From Arthonia radiata (lineage: Eukaryota; Ascomycota; Arthoniomycetes; Arthoniales; Arthoniaceae), in assembly GCA_002989075.1 (NCBI GenBank), contig PSQN01000017.1, positions 4,099,453 to 4,163,452 on the forward strand: 64,000 nt of DNA. The letters are read 5' to 3'. Positions within the stretch are counted from its first letter, which is position 1. Every line of letters starts with the position of its first letter. Below the pieces are notes generated by a model. It was given only the letters and a program-made list of their open reading frames with translations, searched no databases and was not told where the DNA came from. Below are positions 10,911-21,866 of the stretch, one piece after another. The position numbers and the translations under genes were made by a program.

Positions 10911-12799
10911 ATGGCCCCCGGTCTTATATCTGACCTCGTTGACCCCACTATAAGCACCTTATCTAATGTCTTGACTAATACCCTCTCACAAGTCCAGCAA
11001 AACGGAGGCGGCCACTGGGGTCAGCTACCTGCACCTCAGCTGCCGAAATGGGTGGGAGGCCCTCCTGCGACAGCGCATGGAGGATATGGAGGTGCTCCAT
11101 GGGCAGGCATTGACACTCACAACTCCAATCCCTATACCTCCGCTCCTAATACCGGTCAGACGCGATCTTATGACTTGACGATCGCCGAGTGCACCATCGC
11201 TCCGGACGGAGTACAGCTTGCAAACGAGATCTGTGCGAATGGCCAGTTTCCTGGCCCGTTGATCGAAGCGGACTACGGTGACTGGATACAAGGTATGCTT
11301 CTGCATGCGGCGATGCAGGGCTATGGAGGCTTAATCAATGACTAGTGACCGTGCATAACCAGCTCAAAGACGAAGGTACAGCGCTGCATTGGCATGGCAT
11401 GCTTCAGAAGGAAACGCCGTGGTATGATGGGGTCCCGTCTATTGGCCAATGCCCCATCGCCCCTGGCGAAAGCTACACCTACCGCTTCCGAGCCGAGCTC
11501 TATGGTACCTCGTGGTGGCACAGTCACTACTCGACCCAGTACGCCGGCGGACTGCAAGGTCCCCTCGTTGTCTACGGGCCGAGTGACCACAGCGAGGTGT
11601 CTGACCTCGGCCCCGTGATGCTGACCGATTGGTATCATCAAGATTACGAACACTTGGATCAGCAGACAATGGCCCCGAACGAGGACGTCGCTGTCGGCGG
11701 ACCCAACGCCCCAATCAGCAACAACAATCTCATCAACGGCAAGATGTCCTACGACTGCTCGCAGACCAACCTTCCATGTACACCCAACGCCGGCCTTTCA
11801 AAGTTCAACTTCACCTCCGGCACAACGCACAAGCTCCGACTCATCAACACAGGCTCCCAAGCCATCCAGAAATTCTCAATCGACGGCCACAACCTGACTG
11901 TCCTAGCCAACGACTTCGTCCCTATCCAACCCTACAACACCGACCACGTCTCCCTTGGCATCGGCCAACGCGCCGACGTCCTCGTCAACGGCACCGGCAA
12001 GCCCGGCGAAGCCTACTGGATGCGCTCCAACATCGCCGGCTGCAGCATCAACGACGGCCTCTCGCCCCTCGCCCTCGCCGCAATCTACTACGACGGCGCC
12101 GACACCACCCAGAAACCCACCACCTCCTCCTCCGTCGACGACAGCAGCCAGCGCTTCTGCGCGAACGACCCGCTCCAGCAGACCATCCCCGTCTACGAAC
12201 TCCCCGCGCCTGAGCCTGGCGTGACGGAGGAAATCCACATCGAGCTCAAAAGCAACGGCACGCACCAGCTCTACTACATGAACAACGCCACCTTCCGCGC
12301 TGACTACAATAACCCCCTCCTCCAGCAGGTGCATGAAGGGAATCTTACGTTCGACCCCCTCTCGGCCGTGCACAACTACGGCACGAACGCCACCGTCCGC
12401 CTCGTGGTGCTGAACTATGACACGCAATTCCATCCCATGCACCTGCACGGACATAACATGCAGATCCTGAATGTGGGCTTCGGGCCCTGGGACGGTACGG
12501 TCGTCAGGCAGGACAATCCGCAGAGGCGGGACGTCCAGCTCATGCCGCCCGGCAGCGCGGCGAGCCCGAGTCATATGGTGGTGCAGTGGGCGCAGGATAA
12601 TGCTGGTGTGTGGCCGTTTCATTGTCATATCGCGTGGCATTTGAGCGCGGGGTTGTATTTTACGGTGCTGGAACGGCCGGAGGAGGTGAGGACGAGTCCG
12701 CATTTTGGGGGGTTGGAGGGGGTGGTGGAGCAGACGTGTCGGGGATGGGATGAGTGGAGTAGGGGAAATGTGGTGGGGGAGATTGATGATGGGGTGTAG
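10911..12799 (+). CDS. Laccase-like multicopper oxidase
   Basis: Two exons, 10911-11292 and 11346-12799, are separated by a 53-nt intron; the product is about 611 residues. All four copper-ligand motifs are present: HWHG, WWHSHYSTQ, HPMHLHGHN and HCHIAWHLSAGL, the last giving the type 1 Cys with Leu at the axial position. The cupredoxin order and start of the core (SYDLTIAECTIAPDGV, NGQFPGPLIEADYGD) match ascomycete laccases, which oxidise phenols or pigment precursors with O2. The C-terminus is DDGV, resembling the DSGL-type C-terminal plug. No convincing signal peptide follows ATG 10911 (MAPGLISDLVDPTIST), so an unseen 5' exon or non-classical targeting is possible. Confidence 0.9.
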
Positions 12800-15228
12800 G
12801 GTGTGGAGTGGAGGGTTGTTGTGGGGGGTTGGTACTGTAAGTGGTTACCGAATGGCTAGTGAAAGAGCTTCGTTTTTAAAAATGCTGTGAGGGTTGAGAC
12901 ATTGCTGAATTCAACTTGACCTAAAGGCTTGGGGCCACGAGATTTCGAAACGAGATTCGCATTCAACCATCTTACGTTCAACAGAATTCCCATATTGCAA
13001 GTCCACACGATCGCGGTCTATCTCGAAAATGCAGGAACGCGGCCGGGAAGCAGCTGATTTTCCGAATGTCCATCCCCGGTCGGTGACGACAGATGCTTGC
13101 AAGGATCGGGGCCGTAAACGGTGAGATCAATCGTCTAGCCGTTTTCCAGTCTCACCGGCAATTGCGTTTAGGCTCACGGGGATCATGAGCAAAGCGGAAG
13201 GATGCAGACACGTAGGGTTCCTCTGCCCAGAGGTTTTCCCAATGTGGTAAGAGTAGTAAACAGTGCACAGCCGCGCACTTAAATTTGGGTTTGGTGAGTA
13301 TGTCGATGCTGATTCGATAACGCACCCATGAGTTGTGGTCACTCAGGATCGTCCAAGTCAGTTAGTGGCACGGAATACTGTCACAGACCTCGCACAGTTG
13401 GGTGCTGTTCTTGAGTGTGGATGCTGACTGGTGCTTCATAGTTGTAGTGACACTCGGCTGCTCCTTGTTGTACCATCGGGATCTCTCATAAGACACTTTG
13501 CTTCAGTTTGCTGCGCTGAATGCAGCATTCGCGATAGTTGTCCGTTGATAGAATTGGCGGGCTGGCCGGAGGAACACCAATTTTACACACCACCTTCTAC
13601 AGATTGGTGTCCCCGTAAAAGCCGGCCTATCTTACTTCGCGACCTTAGTCTTCACCGCAAACACCTTACGCGACTATTTTCCCGGAGGCCAAGTGTGACA
13701 TCTGAAACATGGCTCGATTTAAGCCTAGGAGAAGCCCGCATGTAGGTCCTCCGAAAGGATTACCTGCGGGAGGACATACGTGCAGGTGAGGGCTTGGCTT
13801 GGGCAATTCTTGGGGCGACGCCGTTCTCGAACTGCTTCGTGACACTGATAGCTTGTTCTCAGAATTTGCCGCTGGAGAGGATTTGATACCCAAAGTACGG
13901 CAACGCTACGCTGACACTGCGTCGAGCGGTCGGGTCTGTTCTCGGTATATCCTCTAGGGTCGCACCGCCTACGCTATTGAGCATAGTAGACCCAGGTCTT
14001 TACAGTGGCTGTGGGTATTATTGACGCTTCCTAAGCGCTACGAACAATGGTGAGTAGTAGATTGCCGAGGTTGCTTTGCTAGTCAATAGTAGATCTTCAA
14101 CTCGAGGAAGTGTTCGACGACGTTGAGCGAGAACGCGGGGAGGGGAGAGCACCAGACGCAATGGGGAACATTGTTGCCTAACACTAACCAGCTAAAGCCT
14201 CTTGTAGGAAGTTGCCGAAGTCATAAGAATGTAGAAGCCTTGAACGAAATAGGCAGCACTTGGTCCTTACTAGTCCAGTCTAGGTAATCATTGTACCTGG
14301 ATAATCTCGCCGTCGAGCTGAAAACGTGAATTTGCGATCCTATTGGTGCCTCTGACATCTTGCAATAGCATGCAAGGTGTATCAACGGGATATTGGCCCC
14401 AGGGGATCCGTGGTTTGAACCATTCTCACCCGCATGATTTGCCACGCATCGCTTAGGCTTCTAGTAAATCGCCATGTCGCCTGCAATCGATGATGATACC
14501 GGAGTACGCTCTGCCGATCGGCCTAACCTTTAACCTGTTCCAGGGGCTACGCAATTGTTGCTCTCAATCAGAAACGCTCACCTGCGGTCCAATTGTGGTA
14601 AAAGTTGCAAATCACTTTTCCTTACCCGCGATAGATGACTTGTTATGCCGCCAGATCATGCTTACAGAGTCGTCTGAAATAAAACGGAACGACGTGTTCA
14701 TACGGGATACGTATTGAATGTGTTGCCCAACGTACTGACAGTCTGCTTGTGACAGCACATGTTTTTCCATCTTCCTCTGATGGTGTTCTCTGTCCTTACT
14801 CCTTGCCACATTTACTTTTGCACACACATCGTCAGCGCGGCGCTTACACGCACCCAGACGAAAGCCTAGAATCTCGATATTGATCCCAATACAGCCACCC
14901 ATGGAGATGATGCTTAATTATCATTTGTCCTCCCAAGACGTGGTGAAACCTGTACTCTCACAGCACTTTCATATAAATCCAGCGTAGGAAGGAACGTAAC
15001 ATCGCCCTCAAGCAAATACACTCACCTACGCTATTAGAGTCCTCCTGGCGAGCAAAATTCTCTCATCCCAAATTCCGTGCGAAGCATCTGTTCCTGCACT
15101 CCCAATCACCTAGCCTTTGTTCGACGCTTTTAAGCCTTTCGAGCTCTCCGCCGCACGTATAGTCACGTCTCATCACCTCCCGTTCCGCGGCTTTAAGCGA
15201 GAGGTCTGATCACGAATACAGCGGCGCA
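12800..15228. other. 2.4-kb stretch without a supported gene
   Basis: Frames here are short, lack codon bias and show no recognisable domain. I found no tRNA-like B box or long repeat by eye. The right end is the promoter of the next gene, with ATATAAA at 14971-14977 and a pyrimidine-rich leader after 15050. Confidence 0.5.
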
Positions 15229-15906
15229 ATGTCACAGTCCTGGGACACCGCTTCCAACGTCAGCACCATCTTTGGCATCATCACAGGCCCCATCACCTTA
15301 TATGGCGTAGGGCTTGCTGTCTGGCATCGAAAGAGAATTGCGGAAGCGTTTACAAGAGTTGCCATTGGTCGACCGGCCCAAGGCGATTATCATCTAATTG
15401 ATCAGGTTCAGAATGACCATCCTCATGTGATTGACCGCATGGAGGAGGGGCTTCAAAGACACGGTCACAACGCTGAAAGAGACAGGATCCATTCCGCTAG
15501 AGGTCGCGAGGGTGGTGTTCGGACGAGCAATGGTGGTCATACGGGCGGTATCACAGGCGGCACGCAAACTGGAGGTGGTGCAGTCCAAAGCAACAGCCAC
15601 GTGCAGAGAGGAACTGATCCCCAGAGCCGTGGCTATGTGCAGAGGGGTACAAACCCGCAAACCCCTAGTGTCGCGCGTGCGGCGACGAATCCTACCGTGG
15701 CGCGCGGTGGGCAGGCTCCTCAGACTCATGGCTCCGTGCCTCAGTGGATGCGCTCCCAGGGCCACCCCAGTGTGGGCACGAACGCACAGGGCGGTGGACG
15801 CAACCACGGCGGTGAGGCGCAACATGTTCGGCAGCGCGGTGGGGTGCTCCACCAGTATCGGTCGCGCATCCGAAGGTCGAGGAGCTCGTCAGATGATGAC
15901 GATTAG
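15229..15906 (+). CDS. Small single-TM hypothetical protein with Gly/Gln/Arg-rich tail
   Basis: A 225-codon frame preceded by a TATA-like box and pyrimidine-rich leader. Near the N-terminus is one hydrophobic segment (STIFGIITGPITLYGVGLAV) followed directly by WHRKRI, so it is probably a signal-anchor protein. The remaining 170 residues are disordered and rich in Gly, Gln, Arg, His and Thr, with a short repeat (HVQRGTDPQSRGYVQRGT). Overlapping frames on both strands are also open because of the simple composition, but only this one starts cleanly and carries the hydrophobic segment. I do not recognise the family. Confidence 0.55.
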   Translation: MSQSWDTASNVSTIFGIITGPITLYGVGLAVWHRKRIAEAFTRVAIGRPAQGDYHLIDQVQNDHPHVIDRMEEGLQRHGHNAERDRIHSARGREGGVRTSNGGHTGGITGGTQTGGGAVQSNSHVQRGTDPQSRGYVQRGTNPQTPSVARAATNPTVARGGQAPQTHGSVPQWMRSQGHPSVGTNAQGGGRNHGGEAQHVRQRGGVLHQYRSRIRRSRSSSDDDD

Positions 15907-17368
15907 TCGGTAAAGATCGTGGCGATCGCTTGAAGAGGGGAGGAACTCGTGATGCTTGCTACGATACCGCGCCTTCTCCTTGCGAAAACGTCCCTGTGCA
16001 GCTACCTGTAGCTGCGTCCATTCTTTTGAACAAACCCTGACTCAGAACATTGTTCCTATCGTTGCAAGGTGCTATCTCTGACTGATTTGCTGCAAGCTGT
16101 GGGGTGACTTGGCTGGGCCATGACTGTTCCGCCTGGACACTGGCTTGGTGAGCGCGAGATTACGACTAGTCCCACGTAGTAAGTTCGCTGCATTTGAGAT
16201 GGAAGTCTCGCGCTGCGCGAATTGTTACATTCGACCAATTTGATGGACTGGAAAGTCGATACCCCTAGGCTGTCTTACAGCCGAGGCGTTCCCAGGCTTT
16301 CGCGATACACTTTGGCCTCACCCGACCGAAAATTGCGATACAACCCGCGTGACCCGCTGCTGTGTAACCACGTTCTGCAGCTGCAGCCAACGAGGGCGCG
16401 CGTCGGGATAAGATGCCCGCGCTCAAGTTCATGAGGCGTCCAAACCGGTGAGCGTGTACAGTAGACTGTTTCATGCTTGAGTTAGGATTGGTACAGCTGA
16501 CACCTCTTCCGTAAAAAAGGAATTGAAACCGTCGCTTTTCTTGTTCCAAGTCCATGTTGTCAATTGACAGTCATCTCGTTATGCTGATGGGCCCATAATC
16601 CGCCGTGATACTGAGCTTGTGTAGATAGTGAAAGCAGTTTGCAGACCTCAGAAGACCATATGCTGTAATTCGTCGACAACCATGGTCGCAAGTGCATATG
16701 CCGGGTCCCTTAACGTGGGCAGAAGATGTTCTCCAGAGTGCCAGCCTACACGCTCGCATTTGACCTACCATGTCCTGCATGTGGATCGTAAGAAAGTGTA
16801 GGCCAGAATGTTTTCGAGGAAGCGGCAAGAACAGAGAATTGCGGGCTGACTCATTCATTGTGTTTACCGTTACTTCCCACTGAAACCCCTAAGATTTTCT
16901 CGAGACATGGGGGTTTGGGGGGCTGAAACCGCTAACCAAGCGGTAACTTGCGATATCCGCCTTCCACATTTCGGCGTGCCATACTGACACCACTTAATCC
17001 CACCTCGCCCTGCGCCCTCTCCCCCGCCGCGCGCTGACGTCATCATTTCATTGATATTGTCGTTCGCTGACGAAGAGACTCTATACCATCACTAATCGGC
17101 GGTCAATACTTGAGGGACGCTGGTGAACCGCAGGAGACGAACACAATGTATAAGTATTAAAGTGGCTTTTGACAAGATGCACTAACCATTGAGTGCCATT
17201 TGGCAATCTGCAGCGATTGCCATGGACACGGCCACCTTCACGTACGTTACATGTCCTGCAGCGACCCAGCCGCAACGGAACTTGCTAAGTACTCAGAACT
17301 CATTGGGAAGCGCCTTTCGAGTCCCTGGACTAGCTGCGATATGTAGAATCGTGGAAAGCGTTTAGTAT
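15907..17368. other. Intergenic region with an isolated CRE palindrome
   Basis: No gene is supported. A perfect TGACGTCA, the bZIP/CREB-type site, lies at 17035-17042 in a pyrimidine- and GC-rich setting (16995-17045). Nothing coding can be assigned to it: the next gene on the right ends here on the minus strand. Confidence 0.4.
17035..17042. promoter_or_regulatory. CRE-type palindrome TGACGTCA
   Basis: An exact 8-bp palindrome known as the CREB/ATF and HacA-like bZIP site. It is not in an obvious promoter, so its role is uncertain. Confidence 0.35.
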
Positions 17369-18223
17369 TTAAAGCCATTTTTTGTGTATGTAGAGAACCT
17401 TTCCGTCGAGTGCTCTAAGGATCTTGTCACGGTCTTCGTCGTCAGGCTCGTCATCTGCATCAATCATCGCCTTAATCTCCTCGGCTGTGATTTGCCGTTG
17501 CGGATCTCCATGTTCGCCAATCTCAGCAATTTGTTGGTAGTGCTTTTTGACCATCTCGCGGATTTCGCCAGCTGTTCCCTTTAACATTGGACTCGGCGCG
17601 ATCATAAATATCACAGCCGGCTGCTGCTCGAGTACTTGCCGTGGCCAATCTTTTGCAAACAATTCCTGCCACCACATCGTTCCGGCGTCGATCATTTCCT
17701 CGACGTTGCCCACGCCATCGGCCAGACTAGGTTCAATATGCAAGTGCTCAAGAAAGTGTTCATCGACATGATCGGCATGCTCGAACTCAGGATCCTGGCA
17801 GTATACCGTAATTCTCTCCCCAGGCTCAGACACAGTCTCTGCAAGCCTGACGATTGATGCCAGCTTGGTGAAGCGATGGAGCTTGAATTGCACTTCGGCG
17901 TTTTCCAATTCGCGAGGCTTGAACAGATGTCTCTTCGGGAGTTCTCCAAGTAGTCGTCTGAGCGAAGAAAGACCCATACTGATCACGTTTTTCACTGCAT
18001 GACAAGCTTTCGGATGGTCTTTTAGCTTTCGTTCCAGTTCCTGCCACCTAGAGTCGTGCTTCAGAAGATTGTAAGCTTCCGCAAATCTGCGTCGCATTTC
18101 CTTCACATCTCCAGGGTGTCTATCGAAAACTTTTTCGAACTGGTAATGTAGGTCATGGTGGAACTGCGGATGCTCGAAGTCCTTCTGTATTCGCTTGACT
18201 ATTTCGTCAAAGCTCTCGCTCAT
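17369..18223 (-). CDS. Hypothetical protein, possibly SRR1-like
   Basis: An intronless 284-codon frame with steady coding character. It is soluble, helical and charged, with no signal peptide or membrane segment. In the second half ITVYCQDPEFEHADHVDEHF is followed by a run ending VIFMIAPSPML. This order (strand, DP-x-(F/Y), helix, later hydrophobic strand plus AP) recalls the fungal SRR1-like fold, but the Gly-rich SRR1 signature is not seen, so the assignment is tentative. The C-terminus is acidic (DDEPDDEDRDK) and ends in a hydrophobic strand. A TATA-like sequence on the minus strand lies near 18391-18400. Confidence 0.65.
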   Translation of the reverse strand: MSESFDEIVKRIQKDFEHPQFHHDLHYQFEKVFDRHPGDVKEMRRRFAEAYNLLKHDSRWQELERKLKDHPKACHAVKNVISMGLSSLRRLLGELPKRHLFKPRELENAEVQFKLHRFTKLASIVRLAETVSEPGERITVYCQDPEFEHADHVDEHFLEHLHIEPSLADGVGNVEEMIDAGTMWWQELFAKDWPRQVLEQQPAVIFMIAPSPMLKGTAGEIREMVKKHYQQIAEIGEHGDPQRQITAEEIKAMIDADDEPDDEDRDKILRALDGKVLYIHKKWL

Positions 18224-20149
18224 ATTTCCAAGAAGGGTACCTTGCCAGACGAAATTCGAGGCAAGAAAGTCTAGCGTAGCGCTTCGTTATGATATGAACA
18301 CTTTAGATATAGAGAGATGATTAGCTTTCAGGCTTGGGAAAGTCGATACGAATATGGGAAAGCAACTTCTAGGTCAGCAGCGGTGTTTGGTCTATATATC
18401 CTATTGACGGCTGGCATAAAGGAAGCGGCCATGTAGCCACGTTGCTCCGACGTTCAGTACTGATTGCTTTTGTACAGACAGTCCGGCAAAGGAAAGAACG
18501 GGCGAATCAGAAGCAACTGTTGATGTACGAAAATAGCAACGTGCCAGCAGGCAGTCACGGATAGATTTGGGATCTTGCCAAAGATACGTTGGTGGCTCAT
18601 AACGGAAAATCGGTAGACTAGACTGGGGGAGGCGTACAAAGGTGGATTTCTCTTTTTATATTGGACTAGTGTCCCAAAGAACCGAATTTCCGGGCTTGGG
18701 TCATAGTTCTCGCCTTGGCCATCTAATTGCACGTACGGAGTACTCTGTAGAAAAGCACAGCCGCTTAGGCTGGCTTATTGTGCGGAGATCAGTTCTACTG
18801 CACACGGAGAGAATCCTGAGAGCTCGGCAGCGTCCTAAAGAAGTCTGTTATCAATGTCTCGCAGCGGGGGTTGAGCGTCCAGGGCCGCGAATCTCTGCTC
18901 GCCATTTTCGAGCAGCCAATGATAGTAATGAGCGTGGAGCGGAGCGTAGAGCGGAGAGTTCCCTACACACATGAGAAAAGGAGAGTAGGTAAAGCGTCAG
19001 TGGTTAGGTATGCGAAGAGGCGAGGTGTGAGCGGATGCGCAGGGAACCTGAGGAGGTTTCGGGGGAGAAGGGTGAAGAAGACGAAGCTGTACACCTTTAG
19101 TCACTCTCGTGATATTCGATAATGTTCCTCTGCGCAACCCAAAGGAGCGGGTCCTAATGCATAATGGAGAGTAGCAGGCTGCAGCACGTCGGTGCAATAT
19201 AGACTCAGCAGTAATATGTACCATACCGACCTGGCGGGTTGTAACGAAAGGCCCACAAATTCTCTCACCCGTGCAGCCGAGTGCATCATGCCGAGCGCGG
19301 TCGGAGAATGATGGGGTCAAAGATACGAGAGACCGCTGTGGTTAGTTCGTAGGGTGCGTGTTGTTGAGTTGAGTAAGGATGGTGGCCGATTTTGGGTGAT
19401 ATTTATCGCATTCGGTCGCGACTGCCAACACCGCCCAGGCCGCAGTTTCAACCTTCGAGATTTGAAGTGTTCAGAGCTTGGATCACTTGGAGGTCGCTTG
19501 GAACGCGCTAGTGAGCCTTACCGGGTCAAAGGCGGGTCGAAAGCGGCAAGTGAAACATGAAATGGTCACCAACCGTCTCTCAACCTCGTCATCCTCTCTC
19601 CTCTCACTTCCGCTACCAACGGCGAGATCTATATGCGGTAGACACTCGCGAGATATGGTTCGAGGTCGAAAGTCTGACCGGCGAGGCTTTGCTTACTTTG
19701 CACAAGAAAGTGGTAATCCGTCAACAGAAATGCCATCCAAGAGCACAGTGCTACAGGCATGAACCGGCTCTTTGGCTCTGCTCTTGCGTCTGTCTGTAAT
19801 GACCCCCCAACATCTGCCCATCCGCTTGCTTCTGTTGTATCTCTCATGTACAACACGGCTGCCATCTGGGTCGCGTTTGCGGCCCACCATGACCCAAGCG
19901 ACAGAACAAGGCCGGATCCTACCCATTCGCGGCGGCTAGGCGTATTCTCAAAACATCTGTCAGACTGTCATCCGTTCCTTCTGCCCTCTAAAACCTGGCC
20001 CTCTGCTCCTTCATCGTCATTTGTTCCCTCTGTTGCAAGAAACAGTAACTTCGTAGAGCCAGACTATAGGTCGCTCGTCCATTCGTTTCTTTATAGCTAG
20101 ACTAACCTATACATTCATTTGATCCTTCTCAGCGCAGTCGTTCCCGATC
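18224..20149. other. Intergenic region between divergent genes
   Basis: Contains two promoters and no supported gene. A pyrimidine-rich stretch (about 19965-20100) leads into the GH5 gene on the right. Frames at 18642-19320 and 19354-19926 lack codon bias. Confidence 0.45.
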
Positions 20150-21586
20150 ATGCGTTTTACACGAATAGCGAGCGTGCTCGCATTGGCCGGCTCTGGCCTT
20201 GCACTCCCCAATGACATCCAGCATGAGCGTCTGCACGCCCGCGACGCTCAACTCGCACCCCATGAGAGGGGCAACATGTTCGCGAAGCGCCAGAGCATGT
20301 TTCACGGGCCACATACTGCTTCCGGAACGACCAATCCACCAACCGGCACGCAGACGGCGCAACCCTCGCAAGGCGGAGGCAGCTATGGTGGTACCACAGG
20401 AGGCAGCACCACCAAGATCCGGGGCGTCAACCTGGGCTCCCTCTTCGACTTCGAACCCTGGATCGCGCAGGACCTGTGGAACGCCGACAACATGTGCGGC
20501 TCCAGCCCTGTGCCGGACTCCGAGCTCACATGTGCACAAAAGCTCGGTCAAGAAAAGACCAATGATGTCTTCCAGAACCACTGGAAAACATGGTACACGC
20601 AGGACGACTTCGACGAGATGGCCTCGTACGGGTTGAACACCGTGCGCATTCCTGTCGGTTACTGGTGTAAGCATTTCCAGCTCACTGCGCTCGAGACGAG
20701 ACTGACGTGAGCAACAGTGTACGAAGCGGTGGTCGACCGCGCCACTTATCCCTTCGCGGAAGGCGGCATCAAGGCTCTCGCCGCCGTCTGCAAGATGGCC
20801 AAGACTGCCAAGATAAACGTCATCATTGACCACCACGCCGCCCCGGGCGCGCAGCAAACTGGCAACCCTTTCACTGGCGTAAAGACAAATGATATCCATT
20901 TCTTCGATGCCGATGGTAACTACGCAAATTACGACCGCGCGCAGAAGTTCCTTGGCTGGATGGCGCAGCAGGTGGCCGCGGACCAGGATAGTTACGGTAG
21001 CGTCACGACTCTACAGGTGCTCAACGAGCCCATTCAAAATGATCCCCGCACCCAGAGCATGATCAGCAAGTTCTACCCGGGCGCACAAAAAGCCGTGCGT
21101 GATACAGGCAGCAACCTGAAGCTGCTGTACATGGACGAGGCGTGGTCATCTGGCAACCCCCTGCAGAACCTCGATCGCAGCGATCAGAACATTATGGTGG
21201 ACAACCACCGATACCTGAAGTGGGCTTACCAGCAAGGCCAGTCCAAGGACGCCTACAACAAGACCTCCTGCACCGACAACCGGGACACAAACGACGTGCC
21301 CACCGTCGTTGGCGAGTGGTCGCTGAGTCCTGGTTTCGATTTACCAGTTGCGGGCAACGAACAATGGTACGCAGGATGGTTCGCGGCGCAGGTGCGGGCA
21401 TACGAGAGCGGGAACACTGCGGGCTGGATCTTCTGGACGTGGAAGGGTGGCGCGTGGTTGAACGACCCGCGCTGGGACTACCGCGCGGCGGTGCAGGCGG
21501 GCATCATTCCAAAGAGCCTTGATGGGATCGAGGCCGCTGCGGATGCGTTTTGTGGGCCTAATCAAAAGCCTGCGTCATCGTCATAG
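20150..21586 (+). CDS. Secreted GH5 beta-glucanase (endo-1,6-/exo-1,3-type)
   Basis: Exons 20150-20666 and 20718-21586 join across a 51-nt intron at GYW|LYE; the product is about 461 residues. A signal peptide (MRFTRIASVLALAGSGLA) is followed by a propeptide with a Kex2-like KR site before a Gly/Thr-rich linker. The GH5 core shows RGVNLGSLF, EPWIAQDLWN, YGLNTVRIPVGYW, the acid/base Glu in LQVLNEPIQND, DNHRYLKW, the nucleophile Glu in PTVVGEWSLSPG, and GWIFWTWKGGAW. This pattern matches the fungal endo-1,6-beta-glucosidase B / exo-beta-1,3-glucanase branch, which remodels or digests beta-glucan in cell walls. The exact linkage specificity cannot be read here. Confidence 0.92.
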
Positions 21587-21866
21587 ATGAGGGCGTGGAC
21601 AAGAGGTAGGGAGCCTTTCGATTCAAATGTAGAAGCTTTTGGAATTCCAATGAGCTTGTTTTTTGCATAAGGGAAGTCGCAACGCGGGCACGTGGGCGAT
21701 TATGTCGTCTCACCGCCACTCTTCGTCTGAGCACCAAGACACTTTGATCTCTCCCCACATTCGCCCAACATCCCGTCCTCCATCTCCTCAGTTTGCCATG
21801 TCCCTGTGAGGATGTGAACGTAGTAGTCATTTGTCACTCTTTGAAGCGGGGTTTACTGCAGGCGAG
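21587..21866. other. Intergenic spacer after GH5
   Basis: No gene is seen. A pyrimidine-rich stretch at 21715-21800 could be the promoter of the decayed gene that follows. Confidence 0.35.

Noticed and set aside
11903-12703. 266-codon minus-strand frame over the laccase
   Set aside because: Arises from strong C/G third-position bias of the laccase coding strand.
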